Positions 23,496-35,715 are shown, counted from the first letter of the stretch. The stretch is DNA of 64,000 nucleotides from Punctularia strigosozonata HHB-11173 SS5 (GCF_000264995.1 NW_006767440.1:1469863-1533862), one strand, 5' to 3'. Translations and numbers: made by a program. Notes: generated by a model from the letters alone, not told the origin.

Positions 23496-24568
23496 TCGCG
23501 GCCACATATACTGTACCGGATCTTCTCTGCTCACGATTCGCTGTTTATCATCAGAGTTCAATCTCATACTCTCGAGAGCATAGGCGACCTTAGTCGATAT
23601 ATATTATGTTCGCACGCCGCACACGTTACCGACGTTAGCTCCCAGTTGGTTGGATTTGGGTTTCGGTCCGGTCTTTTACATGTCGATACTCCCATCCTCG
23701 GAAGAAATGCTACATACCCTAACTGTTGACATGGCCAAATGTGCTCCGGCTGCAGTCCACGTCCGCTGTTCCTATAGACAAACACCGCCTGACCGGCTAC
23801 GACCGTCGCTCTGCGCATTCGTTCAAATTGAGCACCAACATCTATGTTGTATACGCCGCTGGCATCCTCCCTTGGGCTTTGGTACGTTGCTAATGCGAAG
23901 AAGACCAGCTAGAAAGTACGCCGGCAGCCGATGAAGAACTGCTGATATACGCTGCGTCATAATGTCTCAGTTCTGCGTGCCGGAGGCCGAACTTGCAACC
24001 CTGCCTTCGACAACGATTATTTTGTCGGCTGCCTGCGTGACTGTCATGCCGTCCCTCAACCGGGTGATTCGGCGTCGACTGGGAGCAAGTGTTGTTGCTT
24101 GCCTGTCTCAATGAACCCCAGGATGATGACCCCTATCCGAGCATGCAGATCCCTCTATAACAATTGTGAAGCTCGGCTACTTATCTCCGGCGACAAAGAA
24201 CATGTGGCCGGCAACCTGGCGGTAACTTCGTCCGGATGACGACCCGTGTCTCACTTGCTTCGCCTTCATTGTCCACGGTAGACTCAGGACGACGTCGGTT
24301 TCTAAAGCCTATCTTGCTCATAATTGACGATGTCCGAGCCGTCGAAGTCTTTTTATCTAGCGCTCGTGCCTGGTTCTCCAAGGGCTGCGTACTTAAAGCG
24401 CATGTAATGTCTGAGAGCAGCTTCGCAAGCGCCCATAACCATCTTCCGCTGGCGGAAACAGTCCATTCACGCGCCATTCGCTCGTTATTTATTCATTCGC
24501 ATCGTGCATCTCGTCTCGTATCATTCATCCTCTATATCATATATATCCATATAATCCCGACGAACAAC
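23496..24568. other. Long upstream region of the C2H2 gene
   Basis: About 1.07 kb without a supportable gene. Several short open frames occur on both strands, none with a domain. TATA-like sequence (TATATCATATATATCCATATAA) lies at about 24533-24554, just before the next start codon. Long upstream regions are common for fungal transcription-factor genes. Confidence 0.45.
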
Positions 24569-25916
24569 ATGCCTAGAGCCGGTTCCGGAAACCGACGCAC
24601 GACACCGAAGCAATCTGGTGGCCGGCAGGTATGCTCCCTTGTCCTTGCTGACCGAAACGAAGACCTGACGTTGAGTCTCCAGGCCCAGATTAGAAAGCAC
24701 TTCATATGCGAAATATGCGAGCAGATTGGTGAATACAAGGCATTTCCGAGGAGGAAAGAGCTACTCCGCCATATGATGCTTCACGACCCGAATGCTCCGT
24801 AAGCTTCTATCACTCGAGTCGCATTTAGTTTGCGCTCATTCACTCTGTCATTAGCAAGTACGCATGCAAGTGGGAAGGCTGCTCGAGGACGTTCGCGCAA
24901 AGATCTAACCTGAAGGTGCACGAGCGCATACAGTACGCATGACCCATTACGAACAGAAGCTCCGTTATGCTGACTAAGTGTGATGAAACAGTACCGGGGA
25001 ACGCTGGGAATGTCCATATTCTGGTTGTGACACGACATACGCGGACAACTCTTCGCTTCATAGGCACAAGCAGAGGGTTCATGGATACCAGGCACGGAAG
25101 ACGGCGCCGCGTCAAGGCGCATATCTTCAGATCGCTCCATTGGCTGCCAACAAACGCCCCGCCCCGCATGCGGCTAACACTCGTTCGACCAAATCTCGCT
25201 CCAGCTCGAGACTATCCCAGCACGATATTCCAAGGTCCGAAGAATACTCTCCTGCTGCGCCCTCTAGCGACAGCAACGGTTTACTCCTGTCGATTGGCTC
25301 CCTCGATCTAACTGCTTCCTTCAACCCCGATGGTTGCTCTGTGCTACCGGAGTTGAACTTTTCGGATTACTCGTACGAAGCCGTGTCCCCCATCCAATTC
25401 ACTCTCACGCAACTAGAAGACGTGCCCATGACGGTTCAGACCCTCGACACGCTCGCCGTTCCGTCCATCTCCCGCCCCTCGATCACCCGACCTGCCACGG
25501 CGCCCCCTGCCTGCGAGCAGTTGCATACCCCGTTTTACTTCTCGTCGCCCGATGATCCCATTTTGGACGCGACGGGTAGGTTGACGCCGATTGGCTGGGA
25601 ATCGGGGAGGTCGCTCAGCCTCCCCTTGTCAATCGACAGGAAGTGGCTCACGACGCCCGGGAATTCGCCTTACGTTGTCTCGCCCCTCAGCCTTCCGGCT
25701 GACCTGTCCTCGCCGTATCTCGGTCCTTTGCCGGAGCTGACCCACACGCCTTCGCCTTCCCCGATGATCCTGAATGTGGACGAGGTTTCCTACAAGATGC
25801 TCGGACTACCCGTGACGAGCGGCCTGCTCTCGGATATCGAGAACGCTTGCATTCCGGGGGAGGCGAGCTATTTCAACGAGGTGGACACCTTCACCGCCCT
25901 TCTACACGGACACTAG
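24569..25916 (+). CDS. C2H2 zinc-finger transcription factor
   Basis: The protein starts MPRAGSGNRRTTPKQSGGRQ. Three fingers follow, each encoded across short exons: HFICEICEQIGEYKAFPRRKELLRHMMLH, YACKWEGCSRTFAQRSNLKVHERIH and WECPYSGCDTTYADNSSLHRHKQRVH. Finger 1 is atypical, with a 12-residue gap containing GEYKAF. The TGER linker between fingers 2 and 3 is restored exactly by removing the intron at about 24932-24990. The remaining 260 residues form a single exon. They are Ser/Pro-rich with acidic patches (DLTASFNPD, ELNFSDYSYE, DEVSYKMLGLP), compatible with an activation domain. The DNA target is not recognisable. The stop TAG is at 25914-25916. Confidence 0.85.
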
Positions 25917-26722
25917 AGCACGCATCAGTCGCCATTGTACACAGCACTGCCGTTTATTCCGATTCGCCGCTATACAGCCCGTATAATCCGTTCGTTGTGA
26001 ATGCTATAACTGTACTTACCAGCCTTTGGCCTTAATGGTAGTTGCTAGGTCATGAGCGCGCGCTGCGCGACGCTGTGCACCAATAATGGACATGTCGTAA
26101 CACCATTCACGGACTGTCTATGTGTCTTTGGCACGTAATATCAATACTGCTATTATTGATTATCGCCGTCAATCTTGCCAGCATAGCATGCAGGCTATAG
26201 TTGGACAGTGCATAAGATGTACCCACTTGATGCACTTATCATGCAGCATGGAGTAGATACAAGGCTTTCTGGACACATAACGTGTATATAACTTACCATG
26301 ATATTGCATCTGCATCATCGTCCCTTTTACATAATCTACTTACTGTAAATCTTACGAGGTCATTTAAAGACGTATCCAAGTGTATTTCACATTTTTCATC
26401 CACCAGAAAGCCGCCAACGACAAGGACTGTATGCATTGTAACGCTGCGTGATGGTTAGCCGAGCGGAGTTTAAGGAATGTATCAAGGCCAGTCAGATTCG
26501 GAGCACCAAAGTGCTTGATGACTAAGTCGGCTATCAATGTGACCGGCCTGTGACTGACGATTCGACGGGGTTGACGAAGTGAAGGTAACATATAATTAGT
26601 ACGACTTCGATCGCCGTGAATATTCGTCCCTACATATTGCTTTGGACCTTCTTTTCTGACATATATGGGGAAACAGTATCTGGTGTGCCGTTTGTGTGCT
26701 GTCAAAGAGCACGCTCATTCAT
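25917..26722. other. AT-rich intergenic region
   Basis: About 800 bp between the C2H2 gene and the kinase-like gene. A minus-strand frame of about 110 codons crosses 26364-26705 but has no domain and I do not call it. I see no repeat. Confidence 0.4.
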
Positions 26723-27693
26723 ATGCTCCCTTTCAAGGAACTCAACGCGGTGGCGCGTTTGAGCGTAGTTGGCCTCTTTAAGGACAAGCACCTCGTCACC
26801 GACCTTTCGAGAGTGGCCGTCCCTGTTGACTACTGTGATGTTGAGGACGGCAATTATCCTGAACCTCAGGGTGCTCCCCCGCGTCCACCCTCTCTGCTAC
26901 CACCCTCAGCTTCCTTGCATATGGAGCTATCGCTCGGGGAACAACTTTCTCACGGGAGATGCGGTACCGTATATCGAGCCAAGGTTTCACGAGTTTGTGA
27001 TCCAGACGGGACGATGATTTCGGATGTCTTGCTCCCACCGTTGGTTGTCAAAGTCGCCGGTCGCCGATATTCAGATTCCTTGAACCGCGAGACGTGGTTC
27101 TACGACGAGATGGAAACATTACAGGGCTCCGTCATTCCCCGCTGCTTCGGTCTCTTCGAGGCTCCCATCGACGACGGCTCCGTTATCCTCCCCTGGATTG
27201 CTCACGGTGTGGATCGAGGCAGGTCAGATAAACGACGGGGCAGTGTCGATATATATGGGACAAACCCGTCGGTTCCTTCTCCGCCGCGCGTCTCCATACT
27301 TCTATTGGAAGAACTCGGCGGTGAACATCTTCCTTTGGGTGGAGAATTAACCGATGATATCAAGTGTGTCCCTCCAGTCTGCTCATTCCACATGATCTAA
27401 TATGCATTAGGGATCAGATATTGAGCATGTTCGATGAGATATCCCGATTTCGTATTACACATGGGGATGTCAGACACAGGAACATCCTCAGCGCACCTAG
27501 GTCGCCTGGTGCTTATCCGTCCCTTCCATCACCTTACACTGGACGGACGTACGACTGGCGCATCTTCGACTTCGACGGTTCCAGTAAATGGAACGATACC
27601 TTTAAGGCGGCGAAACATTTCAACAGCTCGCCAGCTTCTGTGCTGTTGAGGGGATTGCGGAGGAATTACATTATCGAGCCATGGCTTGAATAG
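26723..27693 (+). CDS. Protein-kinase-like protein (Agaricomycete type)
   Basis: The protein starts MLPFKELNAVARLSVVGLF. The kinase-like fold is read from LSLGEQLSHGRCGTVYRAKV (degenerate Gly loop), PPLVVKVAGRRYSDSLNRETWFYDEME (the VVKVA lysine and the C-helix Glu region), then VIPRCFGLFEAP and ILLLEELGGEHLPLG (hinge). After one intron (about 27366-27413) comes ILSMFDEISRFRITHGDVRHRNIL, an HGDVRxxN catalytic loop. It is followed by YDWRIFDFDGSSK, where DFD replaces DFG. It ends NYIIEPWLE. Such compact kinase-like genes are widespread in mushroom genomes, often in family expansions. Activity cannot be judged from sequence. A broken partial copy lies directly downstream. The ATG at 26723 is the first ATG in the frame. 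Confidence 0.75.
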
Positions 27694-27857
27694 AAGGTAA
27701 CATGTACATTGAAAACAGGAACCATTCAGATCTCGTCGGAATCATTGTACATCGACGACAGCCTACTACTTCCAATAATGATCATGTATGGACTGGTGCT
27801 TATACCGAACCGACGCAGCCGTCGTGTACGCTCGATAACGTTTTGATTTCTTATGCA

Positions 27858-28182
27858 GCGTTAGTGATCCATACAGAACGCCGATTTAGGATGTCTTGCT
27901 TCCGCTGTTGGTCGTTCAAGTCGCCGGTCTACGCTACTCTAATTCCCTGACCCGCGAGACCTGGTTCTGTGACGTTACAGGGCTCCGACATCCTCCGCTG
28001 CAGGTCTCTTCGAGCTATGTATCATCAATGACGGCACCCTTATCCTCCTGTGGACAGCACCTGGTGTGGACCGAGGCAAATCAGTTCGAAGATATGGGGT
28101 AATGTCAATCCGTCGGTTCCATCGCTTCCCCATGGCTCTGTACTTCTCTCGAAAGAACTCGATGGAACCATGGCTTGATTAG
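27858..28182 (+). pseudogene. Broken tandem fragment of the kinase-like gene
   Basis: This stretch is similar at DNA level to the middle of the gene just upstream, from the GTGATCCAGACGGGACGATG region (about 26995) to about 27330. It carries counterparts of DVLLPPLVVKVAGRRYSDSLNRETWF, the PRCFGLFEAP region, the DRGKS region and NPSVPS. It then jumps to the parent's last codons (GAACCATGGCTTGATTAG against the parent's GAGCCATGGCTTGAATAG). Small deletions, for example the loss of the GATGGAAACATT block, break the frame, and the first and catalytic-loop regions are missing. It is a truncated tandem duplicate with an internal deletion, not a functional gene. Confidence 0.8.
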
Positions 28183-28324
28183 TATGTATTCTGTAAGTTA
28201 AATTCGCACACAGCCAAAGATCTCGTTACATAGTCTGTAGCGCTCGCTGTACATGGATGGTGGTTAGTTCACGGTGGGAACTTGCGAGGCGCATTTCCTC
28301 CTTCTCTCTTACCGCCACTCCAGC

Positions 28325-30758
28325 ATGTCGGCCGGCGGACTCTACGGTGGCCTGAAGTTCTCTTCAGGAGCAGCAATCTCCTCTACCATCTCGCAGGCTC
28401 AGCCGAACGACAAGAAAGACGACGCAGCGGCTGCGCCGACCCTACCAGCCGCCTCAACCTCCGAAGCGACCAGCGCCGGCGCCCCCGCTCCCAGCCCGAC
28501 CGCTGCGGCGCCGGCAACAGCATCAGCGGCAGCGACCAAGTCCACAGCCGGTATCTTTTCTTCTCGCTCTGCGTAGAAACGCACCCGTGACCGTTTGTTC
28601 TGAAATCTCGCTCTCCGACCCGGCTCACAAAGGATGGTCCGCCGCGCTCGCCTTCGCGCCCGTGCGCCGCAAGCAAGCAAAAGCCGAGGTCAAGCCCTCG
28701 ATACCGCTCGGGGCATCGATTGCGTTTACGCCACCGTCTGCGGCATCCGTCTCGGCCACGGCCGTCATTTTCGCCGAGCCGCAACTCGTGACGCCGGCGG
28801 CGAAGAGCGTGGAGGCAGAGGCGGCACCGGCGCAACAGACGCAAGGGTGGGGAAAGAAGATCAAACCACCGTCGATGGTCCTGGACGAAGACGTGAATGG
28901 CTTCCGGGTGCAAAACAAGGGTCGTCAGGGAGGCGGCGGCGGCGGCGGTGGTGGTGGAAAGCGAAAGGGAAAGAAGGTATGTAACGTCGTCACCCCGATC
29001 GTACTCGAACTGAATTGGATGCAACTCTATAGAATAAGAACGCTCATCAAGTTGCGGTATGGGATCCACTTGAGCCATACGACCCGAATCGGCCCAACGA
29101 CTACAATGAGTTCAAGATGTGGAAGCAGCGCGAGCGTGAGGATCGCCGCCGACGTGCAATCGAAGAGCGCGAGCGCAAGCGGCACAGACGCAGCCTTAGT
29201 TACTCCGAGGATGAGGAGAGTGGTTCCGAAGACGAAAGGCCAAGAAAAGCTGGTACGCTCTCTCCGTACTATAAACCTCACGAGATATTCAGCAAAGCCT
29301 TTAGGCCGATTCATGGAGGATGACTACGACGACCGTCCTCGTGGGCTCGGTGCATCCGCTCCGTCGGCACCCGTCGTTGTGAGCAAGGACATGACCGGCG
29401 ATGAAGCATACCAGCGGCGTCTCGCGATGTCCCAAGGATTGTCCAGTGCACCGCCGCCAGATATGACCGGTGACGAGGCTTATCAACGTCGGTTGGCCAT
29501 GTCCCAGCCGGGGTTCGTAAAACCTGCCGCTCCGCCGACGGCGCCTGTCAGCGGGACCGCCACGCCCATGGAGGACGATGAGCCCGCCAAACTATCCACG
29601 AGCGAGACAGCTGGCCCGGGGGTTTCCCCGCCCCAAACGGCACCGACCGCTTTGCCACCTCCTGGCATACCGGTGACTATGCCTCCTTTCCCCCCGAGTG
29701 CCGTTGCTATCGCGAGTGTTATCCCGCCTTTCCCGCCCAACATACCGATGCCGCCTTTCCCTTCCTCGGCAGGCATGACAGGACCTCCTTTCCCATCCCC
29801 TCACACGCCTTCTGTTCCCTCGTCCGTTCCGCCTATGGCAAGGGCACCCGAGCTGGAGGGTGGAATCGAAGAAGAACTGGGCTTCAACCCGTTCGCACCG
29901 CGACCAGCCCCTCCCCCTCCGCCGCCTGGGGCGCTGGACGCGGCAGTGCAGAGCAAGAAGAACGCTGCTGCAGCGATCGCAGCGAGGTTAGCTTCGCTCG
30001 CTCCTGGGGGCAGCGGGGGTAGCGCTGGATCTGCATCACCTGCACCCGCAGACGAACCCGTGAAAAGGTCCGTTCCGTGTCTTCATCCATCGATGCCACG
30101 AACACTGATATATCTTGATGCAGACCCGACCCCGCCGGATTCGCCGCCCGTCTCATGGCCAAGTGGGGGCATAAGGAAGGGCAGGGTCTCGGCGCGGACG
30201 GCCAAGGCATTGTCAATGCGCTCACCGTCGAGCAGGTCTCCGCCGGAAAGGGGAAGAAAGCGGCACAGGCACAGGCACAGAATGGAGGCAAGGGGATTGG
30301 GCTCGCCGGGAAGGGGATGGGGAGGATTATCAACGACAACGAGGACGCGAAGACGAGGGAGGATAAGATGCGATTCGGCGAGCCGAGTAGGGTGGTCGTG
30401 CTCACTAATATGGTGGGGCCGGAGGATGCGGACGATGAAGATTTGAGAGGCGAGATTGGTACGCTCTTGCTTCAGCTCCCGTCCGCGTCCTGCGTTAAAA
30501 CGACGCGTTTTCTTTCTTTCAGGCGATGAGTGCTCGAAGAACGGGACAGTTGAGCGCGTCGTCGTGCACCTCCTCAGCCCGCCACCCGAGAACCCTGAGG
30601 AAGCTGTCCGAATATTTGTTGTGTTTGCCGGACCAGCTGGCGCATGGAAGACGGTGCGCGAGCTGGATGGGAGGTACTTCGGTGGTAGGACGGTGAGGGC
30701 AAGGTATTTCCCAGAGAAACACTTCAACACGGCTTGGTGGGACGCGCCGCTTGCTTGA
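28325..30758 (+). CDS. SPF45/RBM17-like splicing factor (G-patch plus RRM)
   Basis: SPF45 acts at 3' splice sites in the spliceosome. The protein starts [20 protein letters not shown]. An Ala-rich region follows, then [17 protein letters not shown], the conserved N-terminal motif. Next are [21 protein letters not shown] and a poly-Gly run of about 10 residues (28932-28958). The block [22 protein letters not shown] is strongly conserved in the family. A basic RE/RR helix ([21 protein letters not shown]) precedes the [15 protein letters not shown] segment. [16 protein letters not shown] then occurs twice (29389-29436, 29461-29508). The G-patch reads [21 protein letters not shown], and the C-terminal UHM-type RRM runs from [20 protein letters not shown] to [18 protein letters not shown]. 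About five introns. It converges with LETM1. Confidence 0.92.
29389..29508 (+). repeat. Internal 16-residue duplication in SPF45
   Basis: [16 protein letters not shown] is encoded twice, 72 bp apart. The two DNA copies differ at many third positions but encode the same peptide. Confidence 0.85.
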
Positions 30759-31002
30759 GTGTGTTATGTTTGTTTCCTTCTTTGCATGTCCCTTGCTATA
30801 CTGTAGTGGTCCGTAAAACGGCCTTGCTGTGCTCGGCTCGCGAGATGCGTCATTTGCGCATCTAGGAATGCAATTCTTGAGTGCGTGACGCCCACAACTG
30901 TGATCTGTCCAGAGGGCAACACATCCGGCATGGAACGCAAAGGGTGTTTATGTTGATCTATGTCTATGGCACATCCGATAGGCTAGTACTTTTGCGAGCA
31001 AT

Positions 31003-33203
31003 CTACTCGTGGTCTTGCACGATGTCCTCCTTGCGCGGTTTGCTGACGGGTTTGCTGTTCATGATTTCCTTGCCCTGGCCGATAATGGATTGCGTCTCGT
31101 CGTCGAGGAGTGTGCCTATGATTCATCCTCAGCTTTGCGATTCTAGCAAGGAAGAGCGAAGACGTACCCAAGCCCTCCTCGCGGACCAGACCCAGCACAT
31201 GCTCGAGCTCGACGTATCCATCCTTGTCCACGTCGAGCTTCAGGATCACCTTGTGCGCCACGTCTTCGTCCGGTCGATGCTTGATCACAGCCAACGCCTT
31301 CTCGAGGTCCTGCACAGAAATCCTACCCTGGCTGTCGCATGTGATCATCTGGAGCGAGTTGCCGACGCGCTCGTCGTACGCCTGGATCTGCTGGTCGATC
31401 TTGGTGAGCATCGAGCGGATGCGCTTGGTGAGCGCGCCCGAGGGGGACTTGGGGTCCTCCTCGGCCTGTAGGTTCTCCTCCATCAGCGCGCGAAGCTCGG
31501 AGCGCTCCTTGAGGACGGAAGACTTGGCAGAGAGGATGGAGAGCGCGGCACCGAGCTCCTTGAGCTGCTCGGTCGTCATCCGCGCGTCGTCCTCCGAAAC
31601 TTCCTTCGGCTCCTCCGGGCGCAGCTCGGACTCGGGCAGAAGCGACTGCGCGAGGCGAGCCTCCTCTTCGCGCTTGGCGCGTTCGTCGGCCTCGCGCTTC
31701 GCACGGCGGGACTCCTCCTCTTTCTCCTCTTGCTCTTCCTCGTCCTCGATCAGCTCTTCCTGCTGCTGCAGCACCTCGAGCTTCTGCTTGTAGCTCGCCT
31801 TGTCCGAGTCGACCTCGAGTTCGGCCTCATTCAGGAGGTTGTCGGGCAGGCCGCTGAGCACGCTCTCAAGGCTACGGACGACGGAAGTCTTGCCGTCCTC
31901 GTCTGTGCCTGGCGTGCGGTCAAACTGGAAGGCGCGGCCGAGGACGAGGAGGACGCCGCTGACGCGGTTGTGGAGGTGGAGGTCGATCCAGGTGGTGAGC
32001 TCCTCGCGGAGGCGGGCAGGTGAGACGCCCGAGGTGCGGATGCCGCGCGATTGGCAGGCGGCTTGGAGCTCGGAGGTGGAGAGCGAGTCGACGCCTTCGG
32101 CATTGATGAGCTGGTCGTCCCGCCGGAGCTGGGTGAGGCGGGCGCGGATGGTGCCACGGAGGAAGTTGTCGGTCCCGAAGGCATTGATGCCCATGTAGCG
32201 GCACATGGAGACAAGCTGCGGCCGGGAAAGGTTGTCGAGGGTGAGGTCATCGTCGAAGAGGCGGGCTACGGAGATAATGTCCTGTGCGGAGGGTGACTCG
32301 CCGGTCGACCGCAGCTGCGGGTGAGGGTGTGATGTCAGGTGGGAGGCTCTTTGTTCGGTGGCGGGGGACGGGGACGTACCTTCCGGAAGAACTCCTTGAA
32401 TGCATCGCTACCAACGATGTGCGCGTTGGCCTTGAGTGGCGATTCGCGGAGGGTTTCTTGAAGGAAGTTGGCCATGTCTAGACGGACGCGAAGCAGCTTA
32501 CGCTGTTTCTCTTCCTGCGGGTAGAGTAAGCTTAGATTGTGCACGGCCATTGGTGAGAACCAACGTACCGCTGCAAACTTATCTTCGAACGTAGAGGGAA
32601 GCATGTTAGGGAAGAGTTTGAGCGCCACGGGAAGCAAGAACTCCATGAACGGCACGATGACGAAGACCGCAAACGGGATGAGACGCAGGAGATCGGATGT
32701 CGTACGTTTCAACTGTGGATGTCATCGTGCGTCAGTTCGTGGGGGAATGCGAGAACTGTATGTATTCTGACCTGCCTGCGCTCACGTCGGGTCAAAGGCT
32801 CGCCCTGCAGGATCTTCCACTGCAACCTGGACGAAATTCGGACCTCCCTGACGAGCAGCTTCGAGCCATTCCAGTAGTGGGCCGCCTCGTGCTTCACCTT
32901 GCTCCATACGCGCGTGGCGAGCGGCTGCTTCGGGGGCGCAGGTGGACCGGACTTGCCCTCCGCGCCCGTAGACGGCTCGGAAGACGAAGAGGGTGCGTGG
33001 GTGCTCGCAGAGGCCTTGCCGGAAGGCGGAGGCTGGGTGCTCTCGTGCCGTCTTTGGAGCGCTGAGTCGGGGCGCAGGAGGAGAACGATGGGGAGCGCCC
33101 TCGCCGAGCCCCGTCGGCTTAGGGCCAAGGACGCCGAGCGGGCAACGGCGAGGCTATGGGTGCGAGTCACGGCAGACGATGAGCGGGGCAGCCATAGCGA
33201 CAT
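31003..33203 (-). CDS. MDM38: LETM1/Mdm38-like mitochondrial inner-membrane protein
   Basis: LETM1/Mdm38 proteins sit in the mitochondrial inner membrane and serve cation/proton exchange and ribosome association. The N-terminus ([35 protein letters not shown]) is a clear presequence, rich in Arg/Ser without acids. The family core follows: [45 protein letters not shown], then the membrane segment [36 protein letters not shown]. The ribosome-binding LETM domain includes [27 protein letters not shown] and [25 protein letters not shown] long coiled coil ([30 protein letters not shown]) precedes an EF-hand-like loop, [16 protein letters not shown]. The protein ends [11 protein letters not shown]. 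About five introns. The high GC of the gene creates long antisense open frames that I do not call. Confidence 0.94.
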
Positions 33204-33916
33204 GTAGAGATTATTATGGCCAGTCAAAGACCGCCTTGCAGAAGCGAATGTCGAGTGTAGCGTAGGCCAGGGCGCGAGTAACGAGTTGGTAAGATATGGT
33301 CTGGCCGAAGGGGAGGAGACGCGGAGTGCCGAAGCGCGTCACCGAAACTTCACGTCGGCAACGCGGCCGTATGCCATCCTCATCCCGTTTCACTGCATAG
33401 ATCATTTCCACGAGCATTCATCGCTACCTGCATGCACCGATACCTGCATAAACACGGAGTATCGATAAACAAGGCACTCCACCATGACTCGAAAGATGAA
33501 CCACACTCTCATGCATCATTACTGGACTTGACGACTGTATACGACGGAGGCTGTTGGACTGCTCGAGCCTTGCATGCCGCAACTTTTGAAACCAGTCAAG
33601 GGTGTGCGAAGCTAGATACACAGCACCGTATCACCCGCTCTGGCGTTATTTCATCACTTTCATCGGGAAGCATTGATACTTGACCATCAGCGAACACCGG
33701 TTAAGCACTGGAAATCATTCATGAGCGCTGAGCGTTGTGCAATATGGCACAACCAAGCACAGGCTCCAAAACGGATATAACGGAACCAGTACATCTCGTA
33801 TACTTTAAAGATCGACTGAGGTTGGCTGGATACCCCCCTCTCCCTCGTCCCGAGTGTGTTAACCAACCCTTGTTATAATCCTCGTTTCAACGAACATACG
33901 ACGCTCTGCTACAACG
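33204..33916. other. Divergent intergenic region
   Basis: About 710 bp between LETM1 (minus) and the BCK1-like gene (plus). It holds both promoters. I see no repeat or supported gene in it. Confidence 0.45.
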
Positions 33917-35560
33917 ATGGCAGTCTTCACAGGGACCTCAGACAATGATGGGTCGAGGGTTTGCGACGAAGAGGACAGCGACACCAGGTCGTCGCTTCCG
34001 ATTTCAAGGCCAAGTCTTGCCGTCAAAGGACCTAGGTTGCAACCTCTTCGCATTGAAGAGCCCACGCCTTCGCAACTTCCTCAAAGGACGCTCCCCATTG
34101 GGCCATGGCGGAAGGAGCTCGATTTCGCCCGTCCACCCGTGGGGGCCATGTACGACAAGCTCGATACCTTCTTTCCTGAGCATCAGCTCGACGAAACCGT
34201 CATCGAATCGCCCGTTGGTGGCGCTTCGCCGGAGAATCCAGTCGCCCCCGCGTCACCTATGGCCTCCAAGAGCTTTCAAGGCAAAATGTCCCTCAGGACG
34301 GTCGCTGCAGAGCAAAGACGCCGCCATGAACTCCCTTCGCATATGTCCGAAACTATGCCACGTCGCAGGAACGTCAAGTTATGGGGGAGGAAATTGAACG
34401 AGGTTCCGCTAAACGCGGGATCTGCCAGCGAGCGTGAGTGGATGCCTCATATGCGACATCATTTCCTTACCTGGCCCTTTCCCATAGCCATCTTCAAATG
34501 GATGCGCGGCGAGCTCATTGGGAAGGGGAAGTACGGCCGTGTCTATCTAGCGTTGAACGCTACCACCGGCGAGATCATAACGGTCAAACAAGTGGAGTTA
34601 TCACACACTATGGCCGATGAAGAAATGGACCGGGCCTGCGTGACGGCGCTGAAGACTGAAAGCGAGACACTCAAAGATCTAGACCATTCGCACATCGTCC
34701 AGTACCTCGGATTCGAAGAGACTCCAAATTTTTTGAACATGTTAGCACTGTGTATTCTCCTCACGTTACAGTGGTTGGCTAACTGTCTTGCAGCTTTCTG
34801 GAGTATGTACCCGGTGGATCCATTGGGCATTGCCTGCGCAAGCATGGCAGATTCAAAGAGGAGGTGACGAAATCGTTTACTGAGCAGATCCTTACCGGCC
34901 TGGAGTACCTTCACTCAAAAGGCATCTTGCACAGAGTCAGCTATTTCGTGCTCTTTTTTGGCTCGTACTGTTTCGCTGATCGCGCTCGTAGGATTTGAAG
35001 GCGGATAATATCCTTGTTGAAGCATCAGGAGTGTGCAAGATTTCCGACTTCGCTGTTTCCAAGCACATGCAAGCCTCGAATGTCCAAGCGGCACACTCGC
35101 CGCTAGTGGGAACCGTTTTTTGGATGGCGCCGGAGATTGTGAGAAGTGGAAAGCAAGGATACGATGCTAAGGTTGACATCTGGAGTCTCGGATGCGTGGT
35201 GCTCGAGATGTGGACCGGCCGACGTCCGTGGAGCGGCGAAAGCGAGGCGATTGCGGTAATGTTCAAGGTAAGCTAAGCTGTGAGCCGAAAGCTGAGACGT
35301 TCGTCTGACGCACCTTCTTTAGTTGTACAACAAAGAAGCGGACCCTCCTGTCCCCAAAGATGTTGTTCTGTCCTCTCTTGCGGATGACTTCCGCCTCAAG
35401 TGCTTCGCGATGTCAGTGTGATTCATCCGCATGGCTCATTATTGAAGCTGACTGATGTTCCTACACCAGTAATCCGGAGGAAAGAGCGTCCGCAGCGGAA
35501 TTGAGGTCGCATCCATATCTCGAGCTCCCTCCGGATTGGGTATTCAAGGGTTTCCAATGA
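33917..35560 (+). CDS. Short BCK1-like MAPKKK paralogue with DFA instead of DFG
   Basis: The sequence matches the C-terminal third of BCK1-type cell-wall-integrity MAPKKKs but lacks the large N-terminal region of that family. The linker block YDKLDTFFPEHQLDETVIESPVGGASP and NVKLWGRKLNEV precede the kinase. The kinase has MRGELIGKGKYGRVYLALNATTGE (Gly loop), ITVKQVEL (lysine present), LESETLKDLDH-like TESETLKDLDHSHIVQYLGFEET, FLEYVPGGSIGHCLRKHG, GILHR-DLKADNIL (HRD intact across an intron), then ISDFAVSK where DFG is DFA. VGTVFWMAPEI, DIWSLGCVVLEMWTGRRPW and NPEERASAAELRSHPYLELPPDWVF complete it. About five introns. The Gly-to-Ala change and truncation suggest a diverged paralogue, possibly a pseudokinase, with a full-length BCK1 expected elsewhere in the genome (inference). 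Confidence 0.85.
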
Positions 35561-35633
35561 GTTGTTGCGACCCAAGTCAATCCCGTCCGTTATCCGTGAC
35601 TTCGTGTTGTGTCCACTCCTCATTTTCTGATTA

Positions 35634-35715
35634 CAGCCGTTTTCAAAAATCATGAGCGCGGCACCAGAAACGAGATGCGCGTCGTGAATGACCCCAAAGC
35701 TGGGTTTGCCGCCAG
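35634..35715 (+). repeat. Left terminal inverted repeat
   Basis: This is the left arm of the 816-bp element. It differs from the right arm by a handful of substitutions, several of them C/T. Confidence 0.85.

Noticed and set aside
26364-26705. Minus-strand frame of about 113 codons upstream of the kinase-like gene
   Set aside because: No domain, unusual composition, and located in the promoter region; nothing supports coding.
31224-32198. Long plus-strand Ser/Arg-rich frames
   Set aside because: Antisense shadows of the GC-rich, Glu/Arg-rich LETM1 coding sequence.
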